A DNA stretch of 64,000 bases from Isoetes taiwanensis (GCA_021234155.1 JAJEKV010000001.1:24787189-24851188), one strand, 5' to 3'; counted from the first letter of the stretch, positions 1 through 10,401 are shown. Numbers and translations are program-made. Notes: a model not told the origin generated them from the letters alone.

Positions 1-304
1 ACCAAATTCTTAACACCAGAGGTAAGTTGATTCGCCATCTGTCTAATATGCATAAGCTGTCATCTATCGTCAACTGCATGAACGTATATAAAAATTGAAA
101 TGAGAGAATGTGGTGTCAATAAGATGGACGTCTAATTGCAGAACTTTGGCTACTGCCACAACTTAGGCCGCCTATATTTCATGCACAGACGTCTTAAAGT
201 ATATGGTGAAGCATGCTTTTCCTAAAAATGTTCATATTACACTGCAGAGAAGCAAAATGTCGAATCACACCTAACAACTTCAATAAGCCTCTTGCCTGAG
301 CATA
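1..304. other. No recognisable feature
   Basis: I see no supported gene here. The homology shared with the DIRS-like copies at 45,772 and 51,247 begins only at about position 305, so this segment is older flanking DNA or another repeat cut by the first DIRS-like copy. Confidence 0.4.
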
Positions 305-935
305 TGCCAATTTAAATCACGGCTGTGTCAAATTATTATTCGTACACCATCACAATGCCGCATCGCACTGTTCATTCTTGTCAATCACCACCTTTGGTCT
401 CACTACAATTGGATTTCTGGGGCTTAGCAAAAAAATCGGTTCTTGCTCATTCTTTTCTTCGATGCTGCCATCTGGCAGAATTTATAGTTCAGATTCTGCG
501 TCTAGAACTGCTTTTAAACATCTCCGCTAAATACATGTGAACCCTAATGCTCAAACTTTTCTGCTCTCCGCCTTCTGCCCTCAAACTCTTTGCTCCGATC
601 GATATAGCTGCTTCACCCAAATTGCCCACTCTCCAGGCCACCGAACCAATGAATCCTGATCTTTTTTTATCTGTGCACTTCTTGACACCGAGTATTCAGC
701 CGACTCTTGAAGATGCCAGTAGAGAGGTTGCAGAAAGTGTGGATTTGCTTGATTTTGCCAATCAAGAACTCCCTATCCAAATTCGGCGCAACTTCGGCAG
801 TTTGTCGCTTATTTGGTCAAGACTGATGTGGGGTACCAGATGATGGTCGATCATACAAGGATAACCCTCAATCAAAGTCTTTTGGTCCAGGTATTTCAAT
901 TGCCCAAATGAACTCCTTCTTTAAATTGGGCTGCC
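305..935 (+). pseudogene. DIRS-like copy 1: leader and gag N-terminal remnant
   Basis: This stretch is homologous at base level to 45,772-46,074 and 51,247-51,890. The segment from about 547 has an open frame of 98 codons (547-843) and then continues in other frames. A conserved block around 830-935 recurs in copy 3 (51,770-51,890) and, more diverged, in copy 4 (57,100-57,290). I recognise no catalytic motif. The call as Gag rests on its position 5' of RT and its conservation among copies. Confidence 0.45.
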
Positions 936-1676
936 TTGCAGGATCATGATGTTATAATATATGGTCAAGTTCCTTATGCGGCCACAACACACAAGCTTAC
1001 GACAATTGCTAAGCCTCATGAAGCTTTCATAAAGTTTTTGTGGCAAAAATTCTATGGGTATTCTGTCAAGAACACCCACATCAACAAGCCTTTCTTCCAT
1101 CCAGCCATTGTCGCTATTTACTCCACGAGCTTTGTTGATTGGCCCAAGCTCTCTCATCTTTGCAAACTTGCCGATTTCCTTTTTGCGATAGACTTGAAAT
1201 CGGGTTATCATCATGTCTCCATTTGGCCTCTTCACCATCCTTTTCTTAGTTTTTCGCTGGACGGTCAGTTTTTTGTCTTCAATGTTCTCCCCTTTGGACT
1301 CGCCTCTGCTCCCTTTGTGTTCACCAAACTCATTCGACAATTGTTTCGCCGGTGGCGTGCTCAGGGTATCTGTTGCTCCCCATATGTTGATGATATCCTG
1401 TTTCTGTGTCACTCCTCGCCCGAGTCCCTTCAAGTCCAGATTATTTCTGACTTACAGCAAGCCGGTTTTCTCCCCGCTTGGAAAAAGTGTCGTTTTCGCA
1501 TTTCTCATCGCACTATCTTCTTAGGTTTCATAGTTGATGCCCATGATGGTTTGTTCCGCATCTCAGCCTCTAAAAAGTCCCGCGCTTTGTCTCTTTGTTC
1601 TGGCTTGCTTGCTGCTCCTATGGTCTCCGCTCGCTTGATTGCTCGTTTCCTCGGTTCATTCAGTCCTTGCGTCTAG
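936..1676 (+). pseudogene. DIRS-like gag C-terminal piece fused to reverse transcriptase
   Basis: This is a 246-codon open frame. Residues 1-70 match the gag-like block of copy 3 (51,880-52,085) and copy 4 (a KFYGYS.KNTHIN motif is shared). From about residue 71 it becomes reverse transcriptase: a D-L-K-S-G-Y-H motif near residue 90, the L-P-F-G-L-A-S-A-P block at about 112-120, the catalytic Y-V-D-D at 150-153 (bases 1,383-1,394), and an L-G-F-I-V-D block further on. In copy 3 the gag region continues about 900 bases past the equivalent of position 1,145, so the in-frame fusion here most simply reflects an internal deletion. RT would copy element RNA into DNA. Confidence 0.75.
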
Positions 1677-1799
1677 TTTTCGACCACCTTTGTGTTGTCT
1701 TAACATCAGGCCTTCACGCTGATCTCCGCGGCTCTGAGCTTTGGGATACTCTTTTTTAAGCTTCCCCACGCGTCACGTCCGCGTGTCTTTGGCAGACTA

Positions 1800-2456
1800 T
1801 TGTGTTCACAAAAGCCTCCTCTCCTCACAAAAGTCACCCTTGGGTTTGATGCTAGCAATGAGGGTTGGGGTGGTTGGTTGTCTATTCCTGGTACGCCCGT
1901 TCTCTCCTTTCATGGCTTTTTTACCGCATCTGAGCATCTTCAATCCTCTACATGGCGTGAGTTGTTTGCCCTACTCCAATTGTTGCAGCATTTTGCTGGC
2001 CTTCTCTTCAACTCCATTGTAGTTGCTCGTGGCAATAATCAGAATCTCACATTTTTGTTGCAAAAGGGTGGTTCCCTGTCTCCAGTTCTCCATTTGCTTT
2101 TAGTCGAGCTCTTCATCTTTTGTTATCACCATAGGATTCGACTCGAGCCATCGTGGGTTCCCCGTTTGGACAATGAGTGGGCTGACTATTTGTCAAAGAT
2201 TTGTAAGTTCGATGAGTTCTCTCTTTCCTCTGAGGCTTTTAGCTTGATTGAGTCTAGATGGGGCCCTCACCATGTCGACCTAATGCTTTACTTCCCGTAT
2301 TCAATACCAAGGATGCTTACCCTACAATTGGCGCTTGTTCAACAATTTCTACTTTCCTCCTGCCTCCTTGGTCCCTGCTGTCTTGCACCATGCTCGTCTA
2401 ACATTGGTTGTCTTTTCATGGCCTTCTGCCCCTTGGTGGCCGTTGGTCGCTTCTGA
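1800..2456 (+). pseudogene. DIRS-like RNase H domain
   Basis: This 218-codon frame follows RT after a frame break. It carries the RNase H-like order seen in DIRS and pararetrovirus-related polymerases: an F-D-A-S-N-E-G-W-G-G start near residue 15, a W-R-E-L motif about 40 residues later, a loop with NNQN, then D-N-E-W-A-D-Y-L-S near residue 125. The domain would remove the RNA strand during reverse transcription. After about residue 135 the frame leaves recognisable homology. The start at 1,800 is only the first ATG; the domain really continues from the RT frame. Confidence 0.65.
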
Positions 2457-2622
2457 CACGAACTTCTGGCAGCCATTTGTGGTAGATGCACTATTTCTTC
2501 ATGAGTTTTCTCGTGCTTTGCTCCCGTCGGTCTCGCGTCTTGCGGGTGAAAAATGACATGTGGCTTTATTTGCTCTACGCTGTGTATTTGAATAAGGTTG
2601 GTGATGTGATTCAGTTCTGATT

Positions 2623-3165
2623 ATGTTTATGTGGTTGTGTGTTTCAGATGTCTTACCGCATTTTTCTGCAGTATCCCCTGTTTTGGTGGCTCCTATCCTC
2701 ACCTCCATTCTTCAATCCCATGCTGCTTCTACCCTTCTTGCTTATGCCTCTGTTTGGCGGCAGTTTCGGTCTTGCTGCTTGTCCCACGGTGTCCCTTTTC
2801 TTCCTGCTTCGTCCATTCATGTCGCGGCCTTCTTTGCCTCGTCTGTGTCTTCTCGCCAGTGCCCCTCCTCAATGGGTGGTGCTTCTGCTGCCATCTCCTT
2901 TTTTCACAGTTTGATTAATGCCCCTTCTCCATGTTCAGGTCCTTTGCCCTCATTAGCTGCCAGTCTGCCCCTCGGCTTCGGTCAACACCTCGACCGCGGT
3001 TGCCCCTCACCGCTGCTCACGTCCATCTTGTTATGTTATCTTTTGCCTCGACCCATGCGAAGTGGCGGGACTTGATGAAAGCCTCTTTAGTCACCTTATG
3101 TTTGCTGGTTTTCTCCGTATTTCCGAAGCCCTTCATTTAAATTGGCGAGACCTGACTCTCGGCGT
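2623..3165 (+). pseudogene. DIRS-like tyrosine recombinase, N-terminal part and box I
   Basis: A 150-codon frame (2,623-3,075) has the look of a core-binding domain of DIRS recombinases: repeated S-T-L-x-A-Y-x-S-V-W-R-x-F and helical, leucine-rich stretches. After a one-base frame change, 3,090-3,165 reads A-G-F-L-R-I-S-E-A-L-x-L-N-W-R-D-L, the box I arginine motif of tyrosine recombinases. The second box (H-x-x-R) and the nucleophilic tyrosine are not found before homology ends, so the enzyme is truncated. In an intact element this protein integrates a circular cDNA. Confidence 0.65.
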
Positions 3166-3200
3166 ACCTATGGGCTTCTGAGTGAATCAATTTCTCTCGA

Positions 3201-4090
3201 ATCCATTTGTCTTTTTGTTCTTTTTTATATACACGTTGGTTGATGTTTGGCCTGTCAGGCTTCTAACCCATGATCTTGCTTTAACTTTCCATGAGGTCTG
3301 TTTATGTGCAGTGACCGGATGACCCTCTTCTTGACAGTTCCCGAGCGGTCTCTACGTGTTTGGAGGTCGAGTTTGGGGTTCTGGGCGTTCGGTGAGGACG
3401 GCGCGAGGAATGATGCTGGTCTGGTGGATACACCAGGAGATTTTGCAAACATGTATGCTTTGAGATGAGGCAGTTGATGCTCAACTTGGGGTGTTAAATG
3501 GGCTACCTAGGATGATCTTATGATCTTCATATTGTTACTCACCCATTTGGGGTCATTTGTGAACTCCTATGTTGCATTGTACTCATTTTCATGGTACTCA
3601 TTTTCATTCAGCTCAATAGAACACCACTTCACTTCGGTTGTTATTGTTTTGCAAAGGAACGCTTCATATAATATATGTTTTCTGGAGATGATTGTCCGAT
3701 TCTTCTATGTTATCAGGTTTTTTCTAGTATATGGGCTACTCTCGCTTGTGAATGTCCATCTCTGTGGTTTCAAATCTTCCTTTCGAAGTTCAGATCATAC
3801 CATGTGGGCTTCTTGGAGTTTGGCCTACATTATTAAGCTACCTACTGATGTCTTGTATCTATTCAAGTTTTGGCTAATAAATTATGTGGTAGACAAAATC
3901 AATTCCTCTGATGGTATCTGGCTCTGTTTATTGGAGCACTCTAAGAACATTCTTGGGTTCCCTCTGCTCTACTCAAATAAAGATGAAAGTTTCATTTCAT
4001 ATCGAACCGAGTGCTACCCCAAATGGAAGTTAGGAATGATTTGGACATTAGGAATGAATGACTCATTATTGAACAATATTGGAGCCATGG
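3201..4090 (+). other. Unassigned stretch with one 237-codon open frame
   Basis: An open frame runs from 3,520 to 4,233 (237 codons), rich in Phe, Ser and Leu, with no motif I recognise. Its tail overlaps the diverged minisatellite unit at 4,091-4,240. The T-rich composition and lack of a domain make it more likely a chance open frame than a gene. Confidence 0.2.
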
Positions 4091-4240
4091 GTCAATACTT
4101 ATTTGTCAATCCATGGTGGCCTTTTTTTCACCTTGATGTCCTTCTAGAGAATATTAGAATGGCAGTTCATTCATGGGAGATTCTCTCGCTTTGCCCCACT
4201 TATCAAGTATGGCATTTATTTATGGAACATTAAAAAGTGG
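4091..4240 (+). repeat. Diverged copy of the 81-bp minisatellite unit
   Basis: The segment ends with ATCAAGTATGGCATTTATTT, which matches the unit boundary of the array at 23,942-24,282. The upstream bases (AATATT..AATGG..CATTCATGG) align with the unit interior. It lies just 5' of a GC-rich, LINE ORF1-like stretch, which suggests the unit belongs to the 5' region of this LINE family. Confidence 0.5.
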
Positions 4241-5029
4241 AATGAACGAGAGCGGCGAAGAAGCGGACGCGGCTGCCGGAATTCGACCTGGGTCCGACCC
4301 AGGTATAATCAACGGGGCCCTATGGCCCCTGAATCGCTCTGCCAGCGCCCGGTCGCGGTGCCGACATCCATCCGGCCCGGACCCCAGTGCGCAAATCGTC
4401 CCCTGCTGATGGGGTTTTCAACAGTCCTGACCCAAAAATTGGGGCTTTTGCCCTGCATAAGGTAAACCATCCTGCCATTGCTTCAGATAAGAATCTAGGA
4501 TCATTTGCAGCAGCCCACGCTCGAAAGCATCCATCCGTGGACCCGAGTGCGCAAATCGTCCCCTGCTGATGGGGTTTTCAACAATCCTGACCCAAAAATT
4601 GGGGCTTTTGCCATGCATAAGGTAAACCATCCTGCCATTGCTTAAGATAAGAATCTAGGATCATTTATAACGGCCCCCACTCCGGATAGTACAAATCATT
4701 CCCCAAAGGGCAAGGGAGTAGGTAAGGCATTAGCGAGGGAAGATCGGCCTCAAGGCAAGTGTGGCGCCATCGGTGCCATCCAGAAAATTGAAAAGCGCAA
4801 TGTTAGGGGCGGGGGCGGAGATAGTGCAAATGGGCGAGAAAAAAATTCACCGCGTTACAGCGGTCGAGTTCATCCATGATATCTTCTCCGATGGAAAAAG
4901 CAGAAACCGAAGCAAACAAAAAAGAACTAGATGCAAATAAAAATTTAGCAGAGACAAAGCACCAACAAGGCTCTAAAGGAAAGCGCCCGGGGCTTACCGT
5001 TCACCGCACCACATGCCCCTAGGCATAGA
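4241..5029 (+). pseudogene. Probable 5' part of LINE-1, ORF1 N-terminal region, interrupted by the gypsy insertion
   Basis: This GC-rich stretch has broken open frames (4,173-4,409 and 4,387-4,569, with a continuing third segment) that encode a Pro/Ala/Ser/Asn-rich low-complexity protein like the N-terminal part of plant LINE ORF1. A 160-bp tandem duplication lies inside it. The sequence stops exactly at the gypsy LTR (5,030). LINE ORF1 resumes on the other side of that element (18,341 onward). Assignment to the same LINE is inference from position and orientation; no ORF1 hallmark domain is visible here. Confidence 0.35.
4366..4685 (+). repeat. Tandem duplication, 160-bp unit, two copies
   Basis: Two copies offset by exactly 160 bases share GTGCGCAAATCGTCCCCTGC (4,387 and 4,547) and the following ~120 bases with few changes. 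160 is not a multiple of three, yet each unit ends a frame with PSAQIVPC and restarts in the next frame, which suggests a small sequence error or indel per unit. Confidence 0.75.
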
Positions 5030-6345
5030 TGTGGCGTCCCCTACTTTTTTCTGATGCGCGTCATTATTCGAAGGAAGGAGCATTCCCCACAGTAGGCGGC
5101 GGGGGCCATCCACTGACTCTACTCCCATGGGGGCGAGCCCGGCAAAGGGAAGAGTGGATGTGTCATTCATCAAAGTCTCCCATCGGTCGACCTATCTGCA
5201 GGGCGTGAACAAACAAGCGTGAGCACAACTAACAATATACAAATACAATCATCATAGAGATAGTAACATCACGAGAGATAACAATACCTTCATAGCGACA
5301 ATACAAAGGGAGATCCTACCCGGGGACTCGGACTCAAGGAGAATGGTGGCTAGGTCTCCGAGTTCATTCTGGCGAAATTCATGGCAATGGATTTGGGGCA
5401 TAGAACATGGCTTAGGGTAGTCCACTCCATCCGCCCCTCCGGTGCACACTTTGCGAGTAAGCTGAAAAGTGTTGGGACTTCTGGCGTAACTTTAGGGGTG
5501 AATAGCCGAGGGGGCTACTACTGGCTGGTTGCATCTCCCCAACCCGATGAGGCGGGAAGAGAGTTGCCTCTCCTCCGGAGGTGTCCATGCTCATCGCCCG
5601 GCGGCTAGAGGGCCCTTGCCCTTATTGACTTGAACTCCTTTGGAAGGTCATATCCACCACCCCACGGTGTCGAGCTCATGCCTTGCCCACCGCGGGTGAC
5701 AAGCCATTAAGCCTAGCCAGCCAAAGACCCCGATAGGCTTTACTACCCGGAGGGTCGGTCCGCGATGAGACAAGTTCCTCCTTATCAACCGGCCTTGCCC
5801 CTTCACCCACCGGGTGGGCTCACGTTACCGCGGGCGCATTTATTTGGGAACTAAGGTGCTATGCTAGGGCATCTTTGCCGCGACCTTTAGGTCTCTACCC
5901 CCTTCCCAAAACAAGGAGATCCGCGAGTGGAATACATACAATATCCGCGAACAGAAATAGAGAATCACATCAATCTATCTACTTAACATCCAATGTTAGG
6001 TTCATTCGTTAGAGTCTCGGATCTAGGGATCTACAAGGCTTCGAGAGATGATCTAACATACTAAACCGGCATATTGCCATGCCCAAAGGCGGTTTTACTG
6101 TGAGAACAAGGGATACCTGCTCCTTGGCTTGCTCGATCCTCGGAAGCGTCCATGCTCCTGGTCTTGCCGAAGGCGGCGCTACTCAACAACCTTGTTGTGC
6201 AATTCCGACTTTTGAACGGCAATGCGATTTTGAGTCCCACCTTGGCGGAATTGGCGGGGGAACCCTAATTGCGAAGAGGAAAGGAAGCTCTAGAGAACCC
6301 TAATTGGCAAAGTGAAAAGGAGAGCTAGGGTCTAGGGTTTTAGCC

Positions 6346-6353
6346 CTTATATA
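6346..6353 (-). promoter_or_regulatory. TATA box in the 3' LTR
   Basis: This is the counterpart of the motif at 18,084-18,091, with the same flanking bases. In the 3' LTR it would drive any read-out transcription toward lower coordinates, into the interrupted LINE. Confidence 0.5.
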
Positions 6354-6384
6354 GACCCTATCTAGGTTAGGGCATCCACATAGA

Positions 6385-6405
6385 CAAATGGCTTTAAGCC
6401 ATTTG
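6385..6405. promoter_or_regulatory. U3 palindrome just upstream of the TATA box
   Basis: CAAATGGCTT-T-AAGCCATTTG forms two perfect 10-base arms around one base. The identical palindrome occurs in the other LTR at 18,123-18,143. Its place about 30-40 bases upstream of TATA suits a symmetrical factor-binding site. Confidence 0.5.
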
Positions 6406-6564
6406 GAAATGGATGAACAAGGAACCTTTTGTTGTGTATGTTTAATTACATACCCAACATCCAAAGTTGCCCCCTAGGTGCAACCTTTGGCTCCTAGGTG
6501 CAGCGTTATCCGGCTCTCAAGTACATGTCATCCGTGACGTATGCGTGTGGCGACGTCTTGCGAT

Positions 6565-6592
6565 ATAATATACGTGTTGGGGCGTATATTAT
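6565..6592. promoter_or_regulatory. Distal U3 palindrome
   Basis: Arms ATAATATACG and CGTATATTAT are perfectly complementary around an 8-base centre. The same structure is conserved in the other LTR at 18,299-18,326, near the outer edge of U3. Confidence 0.45.
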
Positions 6593-6606
6593 CTTTGGGC
6601 GTCACA

Positions 6607-6616
6607 TTCTCCCCTT
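6607..6616 (-). promoter_or_regulatory. Polypurine tract
   Basis: The minus strand reads AAGGGGAGAA immediately before the 3' LTR start TGTGAC. A purine run at this position primes plus-strand DNA synthesis in LTR elements. Confidence 0.75.
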
Positions 6617-7489
6617 GACTTGATCTTTGTCCTCGGCATCACGCGTCTCCCCACCTTGGGTACATATCCACGTAATTCTGAGAACTTTTACATCCATGTT
6701 ATATTAATTACCTCGGGTAATATTTATAGTTTATTGTAATTGTCTTTGTGGTGAGGCTCTTAGTCCTCTACTTCATAATCTCTTATTGACAAAAAATTAA
6801 CATCGGTTATAGTTTAGAAGTTTTAAGCTAGAACTCCATGTCGCCTCCTCACAACACATTATAGCCAAAATTATGTGTTGTGAGTTCTCGTAGCGCTATC
6901 CTCCTGCCGCTTAGTCCTTTGAATTGCCTGCAGGATGTACGCTACGTTAGTACATTTTTAATTATTATAAAGGTTGGTTGTAAGGGAACCACCCATTAAA
7001 TACAATTATATGGATGCAAGGCATATCTCCGGCATAGGAAGATTATGTTTCTTCCATCATGGCGAGGAGAGGCCCTATCATGCCTATATGCCACTCATGC
7101 CTACACACATAGTTGCCTAGCGTGGGACTTGGGTCCTTCCGGTATATGGGGCGTGAAGGGCCCTCCCGTGAGCATTGACTAGAGGTGCTTTTCCTATCAA
7201 TGCATGCACAGGCCTCCTTTCTCTCCGGTGGAGTCTACTTCCGTGGAGCAGTAGACTTCTAATCTACCTTCCACTCACTCAAAGCGAGCTTGGCGGTCAT
7301 GCCTACATTGACATTACACCACGCCCTAGAGAACCCTAGTGGTCTCATCGCCGGTAACAACGCATGCAACCCATGCCTAGCATAGGCTGCATCGTGGATT
7401 AACTATAGCTACACATGCTTAAATCTAAACCCAAATCGACATGCACGAGCGATTTCTTGGTTCTTGATGTCGACTACTTCCGGTGGCGA
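6617..7489 (-). other. 3' untranslated region of the gypsy element
   Basis: This lies between the end of the chromodomain and the polypurine tract on the minus strand. I see no coding homology on either strand. It contains short AT-rich and GC-rich patches only. Confidence 0.5.
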
Positions 7490-7660
7490 GCCGACCCTTG
7501 CATTGCTCCATAAACTTCGAGTGCTTGCTTCTTAAGATCGATTCCGGTACCCGTGGCGTCTTCCAGCGGTAAGTGCTTCCACTTCACAAGATATTGGAGA
7601 AATTTTGACCTTCTTGTCTTCTTATAAGATCTATTAAGAAGGACTTCGGGACGATTTCAA
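7490..7660 (-). pseudogene. Integrase C-terminal chromodomain
   Basis: On the minus strand, after the GPY/F-type region of integrase, the frame reads a short basic stretch (N-R-S-Y-K-K-T-R-R-S) followed by Y-L-V-K-W-K-x-L-P-L-E-D-A-T and a downstream D-L block. This is the core of retroelement chromodomains (Y-L-V-K-W-x-x-x-x-x-x-x-x-T-W-E). The tryptophan after D-A-T is replaced across a likely indel. Many chromodomains bind methylated lysine of histone H3 tails and steer integration to silent chromatin; this one is degenerate but recognisable. Confidence 0.65.
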
Positions 7661-7759
7661 TATGCTTTCGTCCGTCATTTCTAAAAACTCATTTGTTTCC
7701 AATACTTCCTCGGGATTAGGGGTGTGCCTCTTTAGCGGACTTCGTGGAATACTTTATGG

Positions 7760-8943
7760 ATTTTGAGATTTCTTTGGCAGGTCCAACTTGTAGGATTGGG
7801 TACCTACTCTCTTCTCTATCTTGAAAGGTCCAGCCATCTTGGAGCAAGCTTCTTGCAATTGCCGATCTTGGGGAGCTTGGCCTGCTTGACTTTGATCTTC
7901 AACCATACTTTGTCTCCCACTTCAAATTCTCTTCTTTGTCCTATGCTTGTCGGCGATGCTTTTACGCTTTGCTTCTTCTTTGCAAGGAGGTATCCTCTCA
8001 CTTCTTCCACCAAGTCTTGCATTTCCGAAAGCATTTCTTTGGGGAGACTTCCACCTTGGACCACGGGGTTGTGCCAAGTATCAGGGGTAAGACAACGATA
8101 CCCGTAGTTAATCATAAAAGGACTCATCTGCGATGACTCACCTTTGGTCTTTGTTGTATACAAACTCTACTAGGTGGATGAAATCATCCCACTTGGATTG
8201 CTTGTTCCATACATAGCTTCTTAACATATCTTCGATGATCCTGTTTGTCCTCTCCGTCTGACCATCTGTTTGGGGATGATATGCCATGCTCATCGAAAGC
8301 TTTGTCTGGATGGTGGTGAATAGGTCCTGCCAAAGGCACTCATAAACTTGGAGTCTCTATCGAGAGATTATCTCCCTCGGCATGCCATGGAGCCTAAAAA
8401 TCTCCTTAACAAATAGGTTGGCGTGTCTAATGCGTGTATCTATTGTCTTGCCGCGGCACAAAGTGTGCCATCTTTGACAACTTATCTACTACCACCATCA
8501 AGGCATCTTTGCCCCTTCTTGTTCTTGGGAGTCCTGTAATAAAATCCATACTTATTACCTCCCACTTGGCGTTTAGTACAGGCAATGGTTCCAAGGCACA
8601 CGGAATCGAGAGCTGTTCCGCCTTTGTCTGGCGGCATATCGGCACTCTCTAATATATCTTGCTATTTTCTTCTTCATGCCGGGCCAATAATAAGCGCTTC
8701 TAATCTTGAAATGCGTCTTCATGAACCACATGCCACTGCTATGGGACTATTGTGTGTATCATTCAAGATAAGCTTTCTAACTTGAGAAGATTTTGGTACA
8801 CACAATTTATTTTTTATAATATAGCAAATTTCCTTCCTTCTTGTAGTGCACGAACATCTCCCTTTCCTTGTCCGTCCTGGCTTCTTTGGAAGGCTAAGCC
8901 CAAACTTCCTTGAAGTCGAGGTCCGTCGGCAATGTTTCCTCAA
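7760..8943 (-). pseudogene. Ty3/gypsy integrase
   Basis: Read from high to low coordinates, 8,943-8,719 carries the zinc-binding N-terminal region (I-K-N-K-L-C-V-P, then I-L-N-D-T-H). 8,645-8,427 holds the core start ([13 protein letters not shown], with the first catalytic D, then V-V-V-D-K-L-S-K). 8,290-8,150 has Y-H-P-Q-T-D-G-Q-T-E-R-x-N with the catalytic E. 8,163-7,816 carries the C-terminal portion with S-P-F-x-I-N-Y-G-Y and G-D-K-V-W-L. The frames are split by indels. Integrase inserts the cDNA into the host genome. Confidence 0.9.
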
Positions 8944-9069
8944 TCTTCACCCAAACTAAACTTCACGAGTGTTGATATGGCATTACAATGGATTCTTGTT
9001 GCCAATGGCTTTCTGGAAAGGGCATCCGCAACCACATTGAGCTTCCACGGTTTATAACTTATCTCAAAG

Positions 9070-9450
9070 TCATATTCTTCGGGGAATTCCATCCATCTCC
9101 TTTGCCTCAAATTGAGGGCGGTGCGTAAATATGTATTGAAGGCTTTGGTGATCTGTGTCTAGCTGGAATTTTCTTCCCAATAGGTAATGCCTCCAAATTC
9201 TTAAGGCCCTTACTATAGCCGGGGAGCTCTTGATGCGTCGTTGGGTAAGCGGCTTGCTTTCGGCGTCGTTCAACTTCTTGGAGTCATAGGCCACTACTCT
9301 TTCCTCCTCGCATGAGGGACTGCGCTGTTGCTATCACCTAGCATCTGTTGCTCTGAGCTTATCTTTGGTGGGATCGGCAAGACCAATACCGGTGCGTCGT
9401 CAAAGCTTCCTTTAGAGTCTCAAATGCTTTACGGGCCTTGTTTTGCCAAT
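9070..9450 (-). pseudogene. Ty3/gypsy RNase H
   Basis: The frame 9,294-9,070 reads A-Y-D-S-K-K-L-N-x-A-E, then A-L-R-I-W-R-H-Y-L-L-G-R-K-F and [10 protein letters not shown]. These are the typical blocks of gypsy RNase H, with the E and D acidic positions visible. Upstream bases to about 9,450 contain the RT-RNase H connection in broken frames. Confidence 0.85.
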
Positions 9451-9499
9451 GAGTTGCCCAATCTTTTATCTTCCACCTTTTGTGAGATCTGTTAATGGC

Positions 9500-10330
9500 G
9501 GCGCTACCTTGGCAAAATTCTTCACAAATCTTCTATAATAGCACCTTTAGCCCTAGGAAGCTCGACTTCATGCGTATTATTTGGTGCCGGCCAGCCGATT
9601 CACGGCTTCTATCTTCGCGAGTGCGTGGAAATGCCTTCTGGCGTGATCCGCGTGCCCCAAGTACTCCACTCTTTCCGTTCGCGAAGTGGCGCCGATAACT
9701 TCCCAAAGAGTTGATGCCTTCTTAACTTTTCAAGCACCTTCCTCAAATGTTGGGCGTGCTCCTCCACCGAACTTCTTTACACCAAGATATCGTCGAAGAA
9801 GACTATGATGAAGGAATCTAAAATTTCGCGGAAGGCGTCGTTCATTAACCTCATGAATGTGGCTGGCGCATTAGACAATCAAAGGGCATAGCGTGAACTC
9901 ATAGTGCCCATATCTTGTCTGAGCAACGTTGTCTTATGGATGTCTTCCTCTTTGATCCTAATCTGGTGATACCACGATCGAGATCTATTTTGGAGAAGAT
10001 CTTTGCTCCACCAGCAACTGATCCATTAAGTCATCGACCTAGGCAAGGCATACTTATTTTTGATGGTGTGCTTATTTAGCCCGCGGTAATCAATGCACAT
10101 CCTAAGGCTCCCATCCTTCTTCTTCACAAAGAGAATAGGGGCTCGAGCGGGGAGACACTAGGTCTTATGAACCCTAGGTCTAGCAATTCACTGCAATTGC
10201 TTCTTTAACTCCGTCAACTCCTCGGTTGACATCCTATAAAATTGCCTTGCTTGTAGGCTTAGTCCCGGGTTCAAGTGCTATTTCACACTTTCGACTCCTC
10301 TATAGGGGGAAGCTGCTTAATCTCATCGGG
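9500..10330 (-). pseudogene. Ty3/gypsy reverse transcriptase
   Basis: No long frame survives, but motifs are clear on the minus strand. 10,150-10,080 reads [18 protein letters not shown]. 9,815-9,780 reads [11 protein letters not shown], with the catalytic D-D codons at 9,789-9,794. It lies between protease and RNase H as expected. Confidence 0.85.
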
Positions 10331-10401
10331 GAAACAAGTCATGAAATTCCTCGATCAACTTTGCTATTGGCACAGGAAGCTTGCTAGATTCTTTGATCTC
10401 T

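Larger units (their letters stand above)
305..3200 (+). mobile_element. DIRS-like (tyrosine-recombinase) retrotransposon, copy 1, degenerate
   Basis: Domains read in order on the plus strand: leader and gag remnant, reverse transcriptase with YVDD, DIRS-type RNase H, then the start of a tyrosine recombinase. RT followed by RNase H and a tyrosine recombinase, with no DDE integrase, defines the DIRS order. Its first ~840 bases match the segments at 45,772-46,074 and 51,247-52,090. The 5' end is truncated relative to those copies, which carry about 500 more bases including a TATA box. Several frame changes and an internal deletion near 1,145 make it non-functional as written. I did not find the inverted or split direct repeats usual for DIRS termini. 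Confidence 0.75.
5030..6606 (-). repeat. 3' LTR of the 13.3-kb gypsy element
   Basis: In minus orientation it starts TGTGACGCC and ends GGGACGCCACA, the TG...CA ends expected of an LTR. It aligns along its length with 16,765-18,340; differences are mainly small indels at CG-rich spots. U3 appears short (about 250 bases to the TATA box) and R-U5 long (about 1.3 kb). Confidence 0.9.

Noticed and set aside
325-540. A 71-codon frame at the start of DIRS-like copy 1
   Set aside because: The related copies at 45,772 and 51,247 do not preserve the frame beyond the first part. It is more likely leader.
3520-4233. A 237-codon plus-strand frame
   Set aside because: Low-complexity, T-rich composition and overlap with a degraded minisatellite unit; no domain. 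Listed only as an unassigned stretch.
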